Program-made: the position numbers and the translations under genes
Shown here: positions 47,538 to 58,346 of the stretch, piece after piece
Layout of the letters: every line of letters begins with the position of its first letter
Position numbering within the stretch: position 1 is the first letter of the stretch
Notes under the pieces: model-generated
Seen by the model: the letters and a program-made list of their open reading frames with translations, nothing else
The model's database searches: none
Told to the model about the DNA's origin: nothing
Source of the DNA: Patellaria atrata CBS 101060
Lineage: Eukaryota; Ascomycota; Dothideomycetes; Patellariales; Patellariaceae
Length of the DNA: 64,000 bases
Assembly: GCA_010093705.1 (NCBI GenBank)
Contig: MU006099.1
Location: 472,757 to 536,756 of the forward strand
Direction: 5' to 3'

Positions 47538-50500
47538 ATGTTCCATGCTAAGCTTGAGTTTCAGACTCTCTCATACGTCGTTCAAATGAGCACTCCGTGG
47601 ACTACGACTTGTAGGAACCTTCCTTGCCGTGATTTTCAAGAGACTGGAAGTTGTAGGTTCGGCGAACGCTGCAAGTTTTCCCACGACAATGGATTCTTTC
47701 TTTCCCGTAGAAACCCAAGAAATGATAAAGAGCCTCCTCCTAAGAGTGCAGGTGACAGCAAGATGTTTCGTTCTAACAAACCCTGCCGGGACTTTGAGAA
47801 AACGGGTACCTGTACGTTCGGTGAGGACTGCAGGTTCTCCCATCAATTCTCACGACCTCGTTCTTCAAGTCCGGCGTTTAATATAGCTAGACATTCTGAG
47901 CTAAATCCAAACCCAGATAATGGACCCACGAACCTGCCACATATAGGACCGTTTAATAAGCTACCATATGCAGTACAGAGTTCTTCTGCTGATCGGATCT
48001 TCAGACAATGGCGTTATTCAATCCCGAAGGACGGCCAGCCTTCGCAACCTTTAGGGCGCGCACTACCGCGATTTTTCAAAGATGCATTGATTTTAGTCAA
48101 CAGCGAGACTAATATTATGCAAGAGGTCCTTCAAAAGCTAGCCACTGAAGGTGGCTTACGCAGAATCAAAGAATTGATTGATGGTTTGCGCGCGCAGCAT
48201 TCTGACATAGCGAAACTTACCTACTTCACGTCGACTGTATTCCCTTTCCTCCAGTTACTTTCAGACCCCAAGGTAATATCCTCAATAATCCTCGAGCAGC
48301 AGGTGGGAACTATATGCAATCTACTCTATGGGTTACATGGACGGAGTTACATCGCCATGTTTACCTTTATTTGCGATATCCTCAATTTTAGCAACGTTCC
48401 CACATCTCCGTGGAAAGATAGTACGGTTGACATCGACTTGGCTTTAGCGACATCTCTCAGTGTTCATGCTAGAGTTATCGACCTCAATAGCGCGGCATCG
48501 CTCAATTCTGAAATTCCCCCAATTGTTGAAGTTTTAGAAACCATCTTTAAAGAACGATGTGGTGATGGTCTGGATTCTGTTATGAGACAAGCGACAATGG
48601 ATCTCATGAGGGCTCAGAAACGCCTTGGAATTGCCAGTAAGCTTCCAATGGAAAAATCTAGGAAAAAGATTACGCCTGATGTAATTCCAATATCCTTCAA
48701 AATTGATGCGGATCCCCCAGGCCACCTTTCTCCCCATGGAGCACGTCATGACAATGACTTCGCAGACATAACGAAGATCCAGATCCTACCTACTTTCGAC
48801 GAAATCCAATCCATGCGCTCCGAGTACCTTCCTAAGATGGATCCATCCACTCTACATCTGTCTGGGGCAGTGGGACTGCTTGATCGACACTTCCGGTTGT
48901 TACGAGAGGATACTGTGGGTCAGTTACGTGATGCTGTCAAAGCAGAACTGTCTTCGTTAAAAGCAGCTTCTATGGACCAAAGAGTAGCTTCGACGCACAG
49001 TCAGGGCGCCAGGACATTTACGTACGCGAATGCTACTATCAATACACCGTCTTTCGATAGAAGGGGTTTGAATTTCAAAGTCTCCTTCGACGAGCCATCC
49101 AAAGTCCGCAATTTAGAGAAGAGCAAGAGGGAGGAGTGGTGGGAGCATGGCAAGCGACTAACGGAAGATAGTTTAGTGTGCATACTCAGTGCAACTTCGG
49201 CGATTTTCTGCACCGTTGTTCGTAAACAGTCCCGGAATACAGAAAAAGAGAATAGACATGATAGATTCGCCAGGAACCCAACAGTCACTCTCGAGGACAT
49301 CCCAGAAAGCAACCAGAGGATCGTACACAGAGCCAAGTCTATCAAGCAAGCTCATGGAGTTGCGATCGGTTCGCCCCTGGATTCGTCTCAGCCTCAGATT
49401 CTGGACCCTAGGATGGCAATAACCCGAACTTCCCGCCGTACCCACGCACCGTACACGGACTTACAGTTTTCAGGCGTAGACCTCAAATTGGATAGTGAAT
49501 ACAATCAAACTGAACATGTACCACTCATCGATGGCCCAAGTAATGACCGCCGCCCGTTTCAGCATGATCCAGCGATCGAAATCGACCTGATGGAAGAATC
49601 GAATACTGCGTCGGTGCTCCTGAAATTAGTCAATAATAAGGAACACGATGTTAAAAAGGTAACGGCATGGGCCGCTCAGAGGTCGTCATACCGCCTATCG
49701 CTCGTGGAGTTCCCTGGTGTTCTTCTCCCAGCCTTTGACGCAACTCTCAGAGCTTTACAAACTATGTCTACCAGAGATGATCTTCCATTTTGTGAGCTTC
49801 TGGCACCAATGGAGTCCGGTGATGGCAGTTTAATCAAAGTTCCCCCGCCAGCATATGCTTTACGGACTGGGTTCCACTTTAATCTTTCTACACTGATGCA
49901 TAATGAACGTATCCTCAGACTAAATGTGAGGGAACCTTTTCCTGTCAAGGAACTCCAAGATGGGTCGGACCTAGACGATGCTCAAGCAAAAGCTCTGGTC
50001 TCAGCTTTATCTTGTTCATTCGCCTCGATTCAAGGTCCACCTGGTACTGGAAAATCCTACACAGGCGTGGCTATTGTTCGAGCACTTCTTGCAAACAAGA
50101 GAGCTGCCGACCTCGGACCTCTCATTACGGTTACTTATACAAACCATGCGCTTGACCAGTTTTTAGAGCACACTGTGGAAGCAAATGTCACACACCAAAT
50201 CATTCGAATAGGCGCACAGTCCAAGTCGGTCTGCCTGAAGGACTCAACATTGCGTGCGGTCACTGATAAGTCAGAACTCACCAAGACGGAGAAGGCAAAA
50301 CGATGGACCTTGTTGAAGCAGCTCGAGGATGACGAGAAGGAGATAAAGGGATGTCTGACTTCGATGACTAGGCTTCATCATTGGGAAACTATCAAAGGGT
50401 TCTTGGCGCTAGAATATCCCCATCATCACAATCAACTGTTTGGTACGGAGGAAGGAGGGTGGACAAAGGTCAATTACCATTTAGAGGACATAGTGGAAGA

Positions 50501-53500
50501 CTGGTTATATGACCAGACTTTTAGGCATGTCCAAACGGGAGACATGTCCCCGCCCATCCTTACCACCTCCACTACCATTCAGCGGGGCTCTATTGCCGCA
50601 GTACGATCTATTGAGGTCTTGAAATCAGCTAATATCTTCTCCATGGCCCCTAATGAGCGCCAAACCTTGTATCGCTGCTGGATAGGGGAGATAAGGAGTG
50701 TAGAGCAAGCGAAATTGATGGCTGCGTTGGATTCGTGGAAAGAGACAAAACATGCGGCTGACCAAATTAAGACCGAACTAGATCTTCGTGTTCTTCAACA
50801 GGCCGATATTATCGGTGCTACGACTACCGGACTGGCGAAAAATCTCGATCTTCTCCGTAGGGTCCGCGCAAAGGTGCTAATCGTGGAAGAAGCTGGAGAG
50901 ATCCTGGAGGCTCATACGCTTACGGCCCTCTTACCCTCAATTGAACATGTTATATTGATTGGAGATCATTTGCAGCTACGACCAGCTGTTCAAAACTATG
51001 GATTACAACGTGAGAATCCAAGAGGGGCTCAGTATTCATTAGATGTGTCCCTATTCGAGAGACTCGTTGCGCCCCTTAGAACCGAGGACATCAGGCTACC
51101 ATTCTCTACCCTGGAAACGCAGCGCCGTATGCATCCTTCAATAGCAGATTTGATCCGTAAGACTCTGTACAATCAACTTCAAGACGCACCATCAGTTTCT
51201 CGATATCCGCCGGTAGCGGGTATGCGTCATAGACTCTTTTGGCTAGATCACAAACATCCTGAAGTAGGCGCTGCGGCCTCAGAATCTACCCACACAACGT
51301 CCCATTCTAACGTTTGGGAAATCGATATGACAGCTGCTCTGGTATCTCATCTTATTCGACAGGGAGCATACAAAGAGGGTGACATTGCCGTCCTTACTCC
51401 ATACCTAGGACAGCTGACTAAGCTTCGGAGGCAGCTCGCCAGTTCCTTTGAGATCGTTCTCAATGACAGAGATATGGATGATCTAGAAAAGGAAGGCGCT
51501 GATGATTTCGAAGACACGAGAGTACAAGTGCTGACTAGGACAAGCTTGCTTCGCACTTTACGCGTTGCTACTATCGATAACTTCCAAGGCGAAGAAGCAA
51601 AGGTCGTTATCATTTCACTGGTTCGAAGCAACGAGGAAGGCAAATGTGGCTTCTTGAAAACATCTAATCGTATCAACGTATTACTTTCAAGAGCTCAACA
51701 CGGCATGTACATTATCGGTAATGCCCAAACTTCGATACACGTTCCAATGTGGAGAGACGTTATGGATCTTTTGAAAGCAGGGGACAATATTGGGCTATAC
51801 TTCGAGCTTGAATGTCCTCGTCATCCTGACACACCTATCGTCGTCTCTACACCGGAAGATTTTCACCGTTTTAGCCCCGAGGGCGGCTGTGATCTCATGT
51901 GTTCATCCCGGTTACTCTGTGGGCATAGGTGCATTAGCAAATGTCACTCGGAACACCTACACTCGTCTGTATACTGCTTAGAACGATGTCAAAAGATTCT
52001 TCCTGGATGTAATCATGGCTGCCCGAACCTCTGCGGAGATAAATGTATCCAACAATGTCAAGTCCGCATTCCAGACCCCGAGCGGATGCTGCCATGTGGT
52101 CACTTGGCGCCGAATCTTACCTGTTGGTTTGCACAGGATTTGTCCAGAGTCCGCTGCAAAGAGACACAAACGGTGACTGTCCCTGGATGTTCACACGAGG
52201 TGCAAATACTATGTTATCAAGACGTCACAACAGACAACTTCAAGTGCCCAATGCTATGTGGAGCAGCTCTACCCTGCGGACATACGTGCAAGAAGAACTG
52301 CCACCAGTGCAGAATGACGGATCCAAACGGCAGAGTCACCATAACCCACGAGGAGTGTACGCAGCCTTGTGGGAGACAGTATACTACATGTAGCCATGGC
52401 GATCAAACTCCCTGTCATGGCGAAGAGCCTTGTGTATCCTGCAAAGCACAATGTGACGTCTTTTGCGTACATTCAAAATGCTCTAAGGTATGCTCTGAAC
52501 CGTGCGCTCCGTGTGTTGCAGACTCGTGTGCATCTGGGTGTAGCCATTCAGCCTGTACACAACCCTGCAGTGCTCCTTGTGACTGGGTACCGTGCTCTTT
52601 TCGATGTCCTGTCCTCCTCCGTTGCGGACATCAATGTCCATCACTCTGTGGTGAAGCCTGTCCGTCAACAGCTAATTGTCAGGTATGCGGCCTTCAAGAT
52701 ATAAAGGATGTTGTGGTAGACTATATCGAAATGAAAACGTTCGCTGAGATGAATCTATACGAGAATCCTTGCGTTTTTCTCAACTGTGGTCATATTTTTG
52801 CCAGGAATACATTGGATGGTCAAATGGATTTTCATAAGTATTTCAACACCACTAGAGATGGCCGCGTACTCTCTGTGAAGGAGAATACCGAACCATTCTC
52901 TATGAATGAGCTCAAAACTTGCCCTCTCTGCCGGGGGAGCTTGAGAAATATAGGCCGTTACGGTCGTATAGTCAGACGTGCAATGCTTGATGAATCTACC
53001 AAGAAATTCATCGTTTGGAGCAACAGGGCGTATGTTCCTCTCGCGGAATCATTTCAGAAGGCACAGAAGCTCTTACATAACTCAGTAAAGGATATTAACG
53101 AGGTTATATTCTTCCAGGCCGGCGATCTGCATTTAGGTGAGAGCCGTGGTGCGACACTGCGCGATATTCGAAAAGGGTGCACCCTACCACGATACAAAGC
53201 AATTCTCAAGGTCCGATCTCAAATCAGCGAATATATGAAGAAAGTTGCCATAGAGGAGCAACCGTTCAAGCGGGTCTGGTATGCCGTCCAGTGGGCAAAA
53301 CAGAGAAAGAACATCCAAAGTGATTTTGAGATCGACTCATCGGTTTTGCAAACTCGTGGTTACCTATTAGCCAGTGCTCTCCTCCTAAGATGCGATCTCA
53401 CCATACTTGCGGACTTCCTCGGCCTTCGCCATAGAGTTGCTCATCTGGGGACAACCACTGTAGACCTTTCCGCTTTCAAATTCGATTGTGACACTTTGGC

Positions 53501-53999
53501 TAGACTCGCTACTGAATCCTCCCATCCGCTTCAGCAAGCGGAAGGCCTTTTGTTTGTCGCCCACTGTGCTGCGCTGGAACGCCTCTTTTCCACGCAGGAT
53601 GTCGACTCAAGTGATCACCTACGGCAGCAAGGCATTTCTTTTATCGAAGTTGTCAAAGAGATCTGCGAATCCCACCCCTTTGAAACGCGTCTCATTCACA
53701 ATGAACTCAAGGAAATAGAAAATATGCTTAATGATGGTACTTTCCACGGTGTTATGACAGATAATGAGTGGAAAACCGTGCTCGCGGCAATGGCCACGGA
53801 GTTGACAGGAACGGGTCATTGGTATCACTGCGCGAACGGCCACCCATTTACTATCGGAGAGTGTGGAATGCCGATGGAGCGGGCTCAATGCCCACAGTGC
53901 GGTGCGACCATCGGGGGACAAAATCATGTGTCTGTTGAAGGGGTAGCTAGAGCCGAAAACCTGGACGAATTGCTGAGGGACATGAATCTAGGTCGCTAG
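47538..53999 (+). CDS. ZNFX1 / NFX1-type zinc-finger SF1 helicase with N-terminal CCCH fingers and C-terminal RZ finger, about 2153 aa
   Basis: One uninterrupted exon. Two CCCH fingers stand at the N-terminus (PCRDFQETGSCRFGERCKFSH and a second starting PCRDFEKTGTC). A helicase core follows at about residues 810-1420: Walker A QGPPGTGKS (about 831), motif Ia TYTNHALDQF, Walker B LIVEEAGE, motif III LIGDHLQLRP, motif V DNFQGEEAKVV and motif VI NVLLSRAQHG. Then come repeated NFX1-type Cys/His knots (CGHRCISKCH, CGHTCKKNCHQC, CSHSACTQPC and others, about 1430-1720). A RING-like CPLCRG region follows, and the RZ finger is at 2092-2130 (HWYHCANGHPFTIGECG). The second Met (17, MSTPW) just before the first CCCH may be the true start. 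Known relatives are human ZNFX1 and fission yeast Hrr1, involved in RNA silencing or antiviral sensing; a similar role here is inference. Confidence 0.93.
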   Translation: MFHAKLEFQTLSYVVQMSTPWTTTCRNLPCRDFQETGSCRFGERCKFSHDNGFFLSRRNPRNDKEPPPKSAGDSKMFRSNKPCRDFEKTGTCTFGEDCRFSHQFSRPRSSSPAFNIARHSELNPNPDNGPTNLPHIGPFNKLPYAVQSSSADRIFRQWRYSIPKDGQPSQPLGRALPRFFKDALILVNSETNIMQEVLQKLATEGGLRRIKELIDGLRAQHSDIAKLTYFTSTVFPFLQLLSDPKVISSIILEQQVGTICNLLYGLHGRSYIAMFTFICDILNFSNVPTSPWKDSTVDIDLALATSLSVHARVIDLNSAASLNSEIPPIVEVLETIFKERCGDGLDSVMRQATMDLMRAQKRLGIASKLPMEKSRKKITPDVIPISFKIDADPPGHLSPHGARHDNDFADITKIQILPTFDEIQSMRSEYLPKMDPSTLHLSGAVGLLDRHFRLLREDTVGQLRDAVKAELSSLKAASMDQRVASTHSQGARTFTYANATINTPSFDRRGLNFKVSFDEPSKVRNLEKSKREEWWEHGKRLTEDSLVCILSATSAIFCTVVRKQSRNTEKENRHDRFARNPTVTLEDIPESNQRIVHRAKSIKQAHGVAIGSPLDSSQPQILDPRMAITRTSRRTHAPYTDLQFSGVDLKLDSEYNQTEHVPLIDGPSNDRRPFQHDPAIEIDLMEESNTASVLLKLVNNKEHDVKKVTAWAAQRSSYRLSLVEFPGVLLPAFDATLRALQTMSTRDDLPFCELLAPMESGDGSLIKVPPPAYALRTGFHFNLSTLMHNERILRLNVREPFPVKELQDGSDLDDAQAKALVSALSCSFASIQGPPGTGKSYTGVAIVRALLANKRAADLGPLITVTYTNHALDQFLEHTVEANVTHQIIRIGAQSKSVCLKDSTLRAVTDKSELTKTEKAKRWTLLKQLEDDEKEIKGCLTSMTRLHHWETIKGFLALEYPHHHNQLFGTEEGGWTKVNYHLEDIVEDWLYDQTFRHVQTGDMSPPILTTSTTIQRGSIAAVRSIEVLKSANIFSMAPNERQTLYRCWIGEIRSVEQAKLMAALDSWKETKHAADQIKTELDLRVLQQADIIGATTTGLAKNLDLLRRVRAKVLIVEEAGEILEAHTLTALLPSIEHVILIGDHLQLRPAVQNYGLQRENPRGAQYSLDVSLFERLVAPLRTEDIRLPFSTLETQRRMHPSIADLIRKTLYNQLQDAPSVSRYPPVAGMRHRLFWLDHKHPEVGAAASESTHTTSHSNVWEIDMTAALVSHLIRQGAYKEGDIAVLTPYLGQLTKLRRQLASSFEIVLNDRDMDDLEKEGADDFEDTRVQVLTRTSLLRTLRVATIDNFQGEEAKVVIISLVRSNEEGKCGFLKTSNRINVLLSRAQHGMYIIGNAQTSIHVPMWRDVMDLLKAGDNIGLYFELECPRHPDTPIVVSTPEDFHRFSPEGGCDLMCSSRLLCGHRCISKCHSEHLHSSVYCLERCQKILPGCNHGCPNLCGDKCIQQCQVRIPDPERMLPCGHLAPNLTCWFAQDLSRVRCKETQTVTVPGCSHEVQILCYQDVTTDNFKCPMLCGAALPCGHTCKKNCHQCRMTDPNGRVTITHEECTQPCGRQYTTCSHGDQTPCHGEEPCVSCKAQCDVFCVHSKCSKVCSEPCAPCVADSCASGCSHSACTQPCSAPCDWVPCSFRCPVLLRCGHQCPSLCGEACPSTANCQVCGLQDIKDVVVDYIEMKTFAEMNLYENPCVFLNCGHIFARNTLDGQMDFHKYFNTTRDGRVLSVKENTEPFSMNELKTCPLCRGSLRNIGRYGRIVRRAMLDESTKKFIVWSNRAYVPLAESFQKAQKLLHNSVKDINEVIFFQAGDLHLGESRGATLRDIRKGCTLPRYKAILKVRSQISEYMKKVAIEEQPFKRVWYAVQWAKQRKNIQSDFEIDSSVLQTRGYLLASALLLRCDLTILADFLGLRHRVAHLGTTTVDLSAFKFDCDTLARLATESSHPLQQAEGLLFVAHCAALERLFSTQDVDSSDHLRQQGISFIEVVKEICESHPFETRLIHNELKEIENMLNDGTFHGVMTDNEWKTVLAAMATELTGTGHWYHCANGHPFTIGECGMPMERAQCPQCGATIGGQNHVSVEGVARAENLDELLRDMNLGR

Positions 54000-55099
54000 A
54001 TATCTCTCTGGGATATGGAAATTAGAGTTTAAGGCGCTATCAGCTGTGTTCTTCTTTCAATCTAGGTTCTACTGGACGGTTTAATGTGTTGTCGGGGTAA
54101 AATACCTGTGAGTGATGACGAACCTGATGGCAATTCTGGGGAAGATTACAACCCCTTAAACATGTTGATGGTAGTGGAACATAAACCGAATCACATTAAA
54201 ATCTCAGCAATGCCGTACTTGTGAACTGAAGAGACCCTGAATATAGAATGTTAACTTGAATTGTGATGTAATCTTCTCTATTGATGCCAAGACCACCGAA
54301 GACAAAGCAGGAGAGACGGAAAGAACGGGTGTGAGTCCACTGATTCTAGAACAAGCTTATTCATTTATAATTATGATAGTTTCATACGTCAAATTCGACT
54401 CCGTGTTGATTGAAGTTGTCCCTGGCGTATGACTGGACGTAAAGGGGAGCTTAGGACCGGGCGGAACTAATTCCTCTCTCACTACAAAGGGGCTTCATGC
54501 GAAAGAAGCACACTAACCGTAAATCAATGCCGATAGCGAGCTACGTCACACCTTTTGACAACCATCAGACCTACCATCACCTCCAAGTTGAACGCTGCGT
54601 CTACTACTCTTGTAGGATTCACGCTATATGCTTACTTTACATCCAGAGGCGAGCCCTCAGGTAGCGCTATCAGGTTCCAGTTCTACAACGTGCAGATTCA
54701 GTCAGCAGCCACTGCCCGGGGATGCGATTAGGATAGCTCCGTTTTGACGACAAAACGTCTGGTGTAGCCTGTCTTGCAGTATGTTTGTGATATTAAGATG
54801 AGACCATTAAGTCCGAGTATGATAAGATGGTAAAGTATATAAGAACAGCTTCATTTGGTCTCAAAATAATCTGAACCACCCCTCCTCCTCAGCTTCCTCA
54901 AGATTTCGTCATCATCAGTCATATATAGCTAGAAAGCTATTATCATACCTCGTAGTCTTCATTCAAGTCTATAAAAGTCTATCCTGTCGCGGCCTTAGGA
55001 CTCCTCTATTCTACAAAAACAACCAGGAACCCGCTCTACCATACCTTAATAGCACCAAGTCTTATATACAGAATTACCTCTGTTCCACCCAAACCAACC
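54000..55099. promoter_or_regulatory. Intergenic region and promoter of the SDR gene
   Basis: About 1.1 kb between the helicase stop and the SDR start, both plus strand. The final 200 bases carry TATATAGC, CCTCCTCCTC and CTTATATACAG, consistent with a core promoter and leader. No further gene seen. Confidence 0.4.
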
Positions 55100-55852
55100 A
55101 TGTCCCAAAAGCTATCCGGCAAAGTCGCCCTCGTAACCGGCGCCTCCAAAGGCATTGGCCGCGCCACCGCCCTCGCCCTCGCAGCCGACGGCGCAACAGT
55201 AGCAGTGAACTACCTCTCCAGCGCCTCCAGCGCCTCAGACGTAGTCTCGCAAATCGGGACCGACCGCGCGACCGCGATCCGCGCCGACGTCAGCACACCC
55301 GAAGGCCAGAAATCCCTGGTCGCCGAAACGGTGCAGAAGTACGGCAAGATCGACATCCTGGTGCTGAACGCGGGCAGCCTCTTGCAAAACGGCGGCATCG
55401 ACGACATCGACGAGGAGACCTTCGATAGACTCTTCGCCGTCAATGTTAGGGGCCCCCTCTTCATGGCTAAAGCTGCTATCCCGTATATCCCTGCTGGGGG
55501 ACGGATCATGTTTTTCTCGACGTCGTTGACGAAGGTCTCGGGTATCACGCCTAATTACCTCTTGTACGCTGCGACTAAGGGCGCGGTTGAGCAGATGGCT
55601 TCCGTTCTCGCAAAGACGCTGGCGTCGAAGAATGTCACGGTTAACACGATATGTCCTGGACCGATTGGCACCGATGCGTTTTTTGTGGGGAAGACGGAGC
55701 AGATGGTTAAGGGGGTTGCGGGGATGAATCCGTTCGGGAGGATCGGGACGCCCGAGGAGATTGCGGGCGTGGTGAAGTTTGTCGCGAGCGAGGAGAGCTC
55801 GTGGATGACAGGGCAGTGCTTTAGGATTAATGGTGGTATGACGGTGGGCTAG
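55100..55852 (+). CDS. Short-chain dehydrogenase/reductase (SDR, 3-ketoacyl reductase-like), 250 aa
   Basis: A single exon of the classical SDR length. The NAD(P)-binding motif is T13-G-A-S-K-G-I-G20, NAG is at 90-92, catalytic Tyr156 and Lys160 lie in YLLYAATKG, with a Ser pair at 140-142 upstream and the PGPIGTDAF loop after. The C-terminus WMTGQCFRINGGMTVG is typical. There is no Asp at the end of beta-strand 2 (VAVNYLSS), which favours NADPH; this is family reasoning. The substrate cannot be named. The first half of the gene is very C-rich at third positions and the second half G-rich, unlike the AT-richer flanks. A tight ATG context (ACCAACCATG) supports the start. Confidence 0.93.
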   Translation: MSQKLSGKVALVTGASKGIGRATALALAADGATVAVNYLSSASSASDVVSQIGTDRATAIRADVSTPEGQKSLVAETVQKYGKIDILVLNAGSLLQNGGIDDIDEETFDRLFAVNVRGPLFMAKAAIPYIPAGGRIMFFSTSLTKVSGITPNYLLYAATKGAVEQMASVLAKTLASKNVTVNTICPGPIGTDAFFVGKTEQMVKGVAGMNPFGRIGTPEEIAGVVKFVASEESSWMTGQCFRINGGMTVG

Positions 55853-56965
55853 GTTGGGGATGGGTTGCGTGGCAGCTGTTGCGCTGGGGTTGTGCTATAC
55901 GGCTCTGTATGTACGCCCTGCCGGGTGGTATTATCAATTTCAAGTCTTACGTTTTGTTTCCGATGGTTGAAAAATTATACATGATACGTTATAAGTCCTT
56001 TGCAGTGTCGATTGAATTTGAACTCTTTTTCGAAAATACAATTCGCCTGACTTGCTGTACAGTCAAGCCTTGAATGCTCGTTAGCCCCTCTGTCAAAAAT
56101 TGCTGGACCGTACTGAATGTCCAGCCAGTAAAAACTGGTCGAATTACAAAATTACCAAACTATCGGGATCCCGCTATTGCATTTCTGATTCACTGTATGC
56201 CTAATTCAAGACCACAGCGATTGTATAAACCCGTATGATCTCACACAGAATCGCATTTGACAGTTCGTCATTGTGGCTTGTGTCCACATGAAGTGTACCC
56301 AAAAAAAGAAAAAGAAAACTGTAAATCATGGTAAGGAGGAGATGGTTAGATGAGGCGTATGCGCCGTCAGTACTCGTTCAAACTGTCATCCATCGCCCTT
56401 TGATGTGGTATGTGTGACATGAAGTATCTGTATCGTAGTAACAAGTGCAACATCGGATGCAAAAACACAAAGAGGGGTATATTTCCGCTGAATGTTAAAA
56501 TCTCAAGAATGATTTAATATTCTTCTTTACTTATGAGATTATTTGACGGTAAGGCTATTTTCCGTGAAGCATAAAGCGTAGAGACAAGGCGATATGGTTC
56601 TTGGCGTAATGCGTAGGTTGAAACTTGGGGTTGAAACATGTTTCTTCAAACATAGTGAACCACGACATTCTGATAGACTGGGATCTTCCGAGATTTTGCA
56701 CAACGTGTTGTTCGATGTGTAAGGATAAGATGAGTCCAACTTTCAACCTGACCAACAAGAGAAGTTGTTCTCATTCAGGTTATGGTCTCCAAAATAGACG
56801 CATCATCATGCTAGAATCGCGCGTCTAAATGTTATATCTCGTGATACCCGCCGTAGGAATGATACGCAACGATCTCTTGTTGCCCCGTGTCTCATTCCTT
56901 TTCTCTTCAAGTGATTCTCTGATATTATCAGTCTGAGTTCTGACGCCACACTCCTACCACTCACC
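55853..56965. other. Intergenic region upstream of the Ser-rich surface protein gene
   Basis: About 1.1 kb with short frames only (for example 56625-56828 on plus and its minus-strand shadow). Contains the promoter of the next plus-strand gene. No repeat or RNA recognised. Confidence 0.4.
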
Positions 56966-58035
56966 ATGTTGGCGTTTTCAACATTAATTCAATGTTCGCT
57001 TCTTTTCGCCGGACTCGTATGCGCAACGTGGCGAAGAGTAGAGGACGAAGACAACCATTGGATTTACCCTCCGCGACTATGTGATGATCCTCAGGATAGC
57101 GCGAACGAAGTTTTTGTGCAAGGAGAGACTATAGAGTTGGCGTGGAAGACAACGTTTACTAGCGGATCAATTATTGCGATGCACGTAATAATGCAGAAGG
57201 TTTTTAAACCCCCAGGTCCATGTAAGTGCGGCAGTTGAAGACTAGATGTTCGCATTTGACACGACTAGTTGAGAGTTTGCCTTCAAATACTGTTCGGTGG
57301 AATGTATCCCTGACGGATTTGGTGCCTTTGTCAGAAGGTAACATATGGAACCTGTCTATCTTATCTTCGGATGGTACATTTCGGTACATCAGTAGCCATG
57401 GTATCAACGTTACGGACAGGGTAATCCATTCATCTTCATCTTCTCCATCTTCCTCATCTTCTTCATCATCTTCATCTTCTTCATCATCTTCATCTTCTTC
57501 ATCATCTTCATCTACGACTTCAACATCTATAACTTTTCAGACACCTGGGCAATCAGCAACACCGACGATAGGACAATCTGAAATATCCAATTCCGCGACA
57601 TCGCATACGAGTACATGTTCAAATCGACCAGCTTCCCCAACCGACGGCGGAGTTGTCTCCGGAAGTTTGAGCAAAGGTGATAGGATCGGTCTGGGCGTCG
57701 GAGTGGGCGTCGGAACATTCGCAATAATACTTGCAATCCTGTTTAGTACCATGGTTGCTCGGCGACGAACACAAGCTCGCGTTGCAGACATGCGGGTGGC
57801 TGCATTGATGGACCCCGCATACTCGAATACAGTCTTAGGTGAGAGATTTCGGCAGGGACACGGCCAACTTCAACATTCAGAGCCTCATGGACCTCTGTGT
57901 CCGGAACTGGTACAAACGCGATTTGATCCTTGGGGAAGCGATTGGAGAGAGCGTCTGTTTGCACAGTACACCTTCGACCAGCCGATCCAGGAGATGCCAA
58001 CAAAGAGATCAGCTCTGGAGTTGCCGGTTAATTGA
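56966..58035 (+). CDS. Ser-rich single-pass surface protein (sensor-like), 340 aa
   Basis: Exons 56966-57221 and 57269-58035, phase 1. The 47-nt intron is among the shortest in the window, and unspliced the frame stops after four codons. A signal peptide (about residues 1-20, MLAFSTLIQCSLLFAGLVCA) is followed by an extracellular domain with N-glycosylation sites (NVSL, NLSI, NVTD). A Ser run (about 140-167) is encoded by a TCATCTTCT-type microsatellite. A Ser/Thr-rich stretch and then one transmembrane helix (about 226-248, GLGVGVGVGTFAIILAILF) follow, with a basic ARRRTQAR cytosolic start. The layout matches wall-stress sensors of Mid2 or WSC style, but no WSC cysteine domain is present; the sensor role is inference. 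The tail ends MPTKRSALELPVN. Confidence 0.85.
57430..57520. repeat. Coding microsatellite of TCATCTTCT type
   Basis: Imperfect repeats of TCATCTTCTTCA/TCT within exon 2 of the surface protein gene. Every unit reads Ser in the gene frame, so length changes add or remove serines without frameshift. Confidence 0.9.
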
Positions 58036-58346
58036 TGAGATGGTTGGGGCCAATGTATGAGAGTTATTGGTTCGTTCTCAGATTAAGGTCTTCATGGCCC
58101 TCCGTAATTTCGGGCGTTGCGTTGAAAGGGAGATATCTTAAATATTTTGATCAGTTTTAATCCCAGGATCAGCGTAGTCTTTCGGTCGAGATTGTTACAT
58201 GCCGTACCGCTCGGTGACATTGAGAATGATTCCTTGTGACTTCTCTTTCTGATATTGAGTACAGATCGGTTTCCAATAAAGCCACGCTCGGAATAATACG
58301 TAGAAACGGTTTCGGTGCCGCTTGAGTAGAACAGAGCTTGAGACAT
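58036..58346. terminator. Convergent 3' region of the surface protein and ketopantoate reductase genes
   Basis: 311 bp between two stop codons facing each other. Both polyadenylation regions must lie here. No defined signal is called. Confidence 0.4.
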
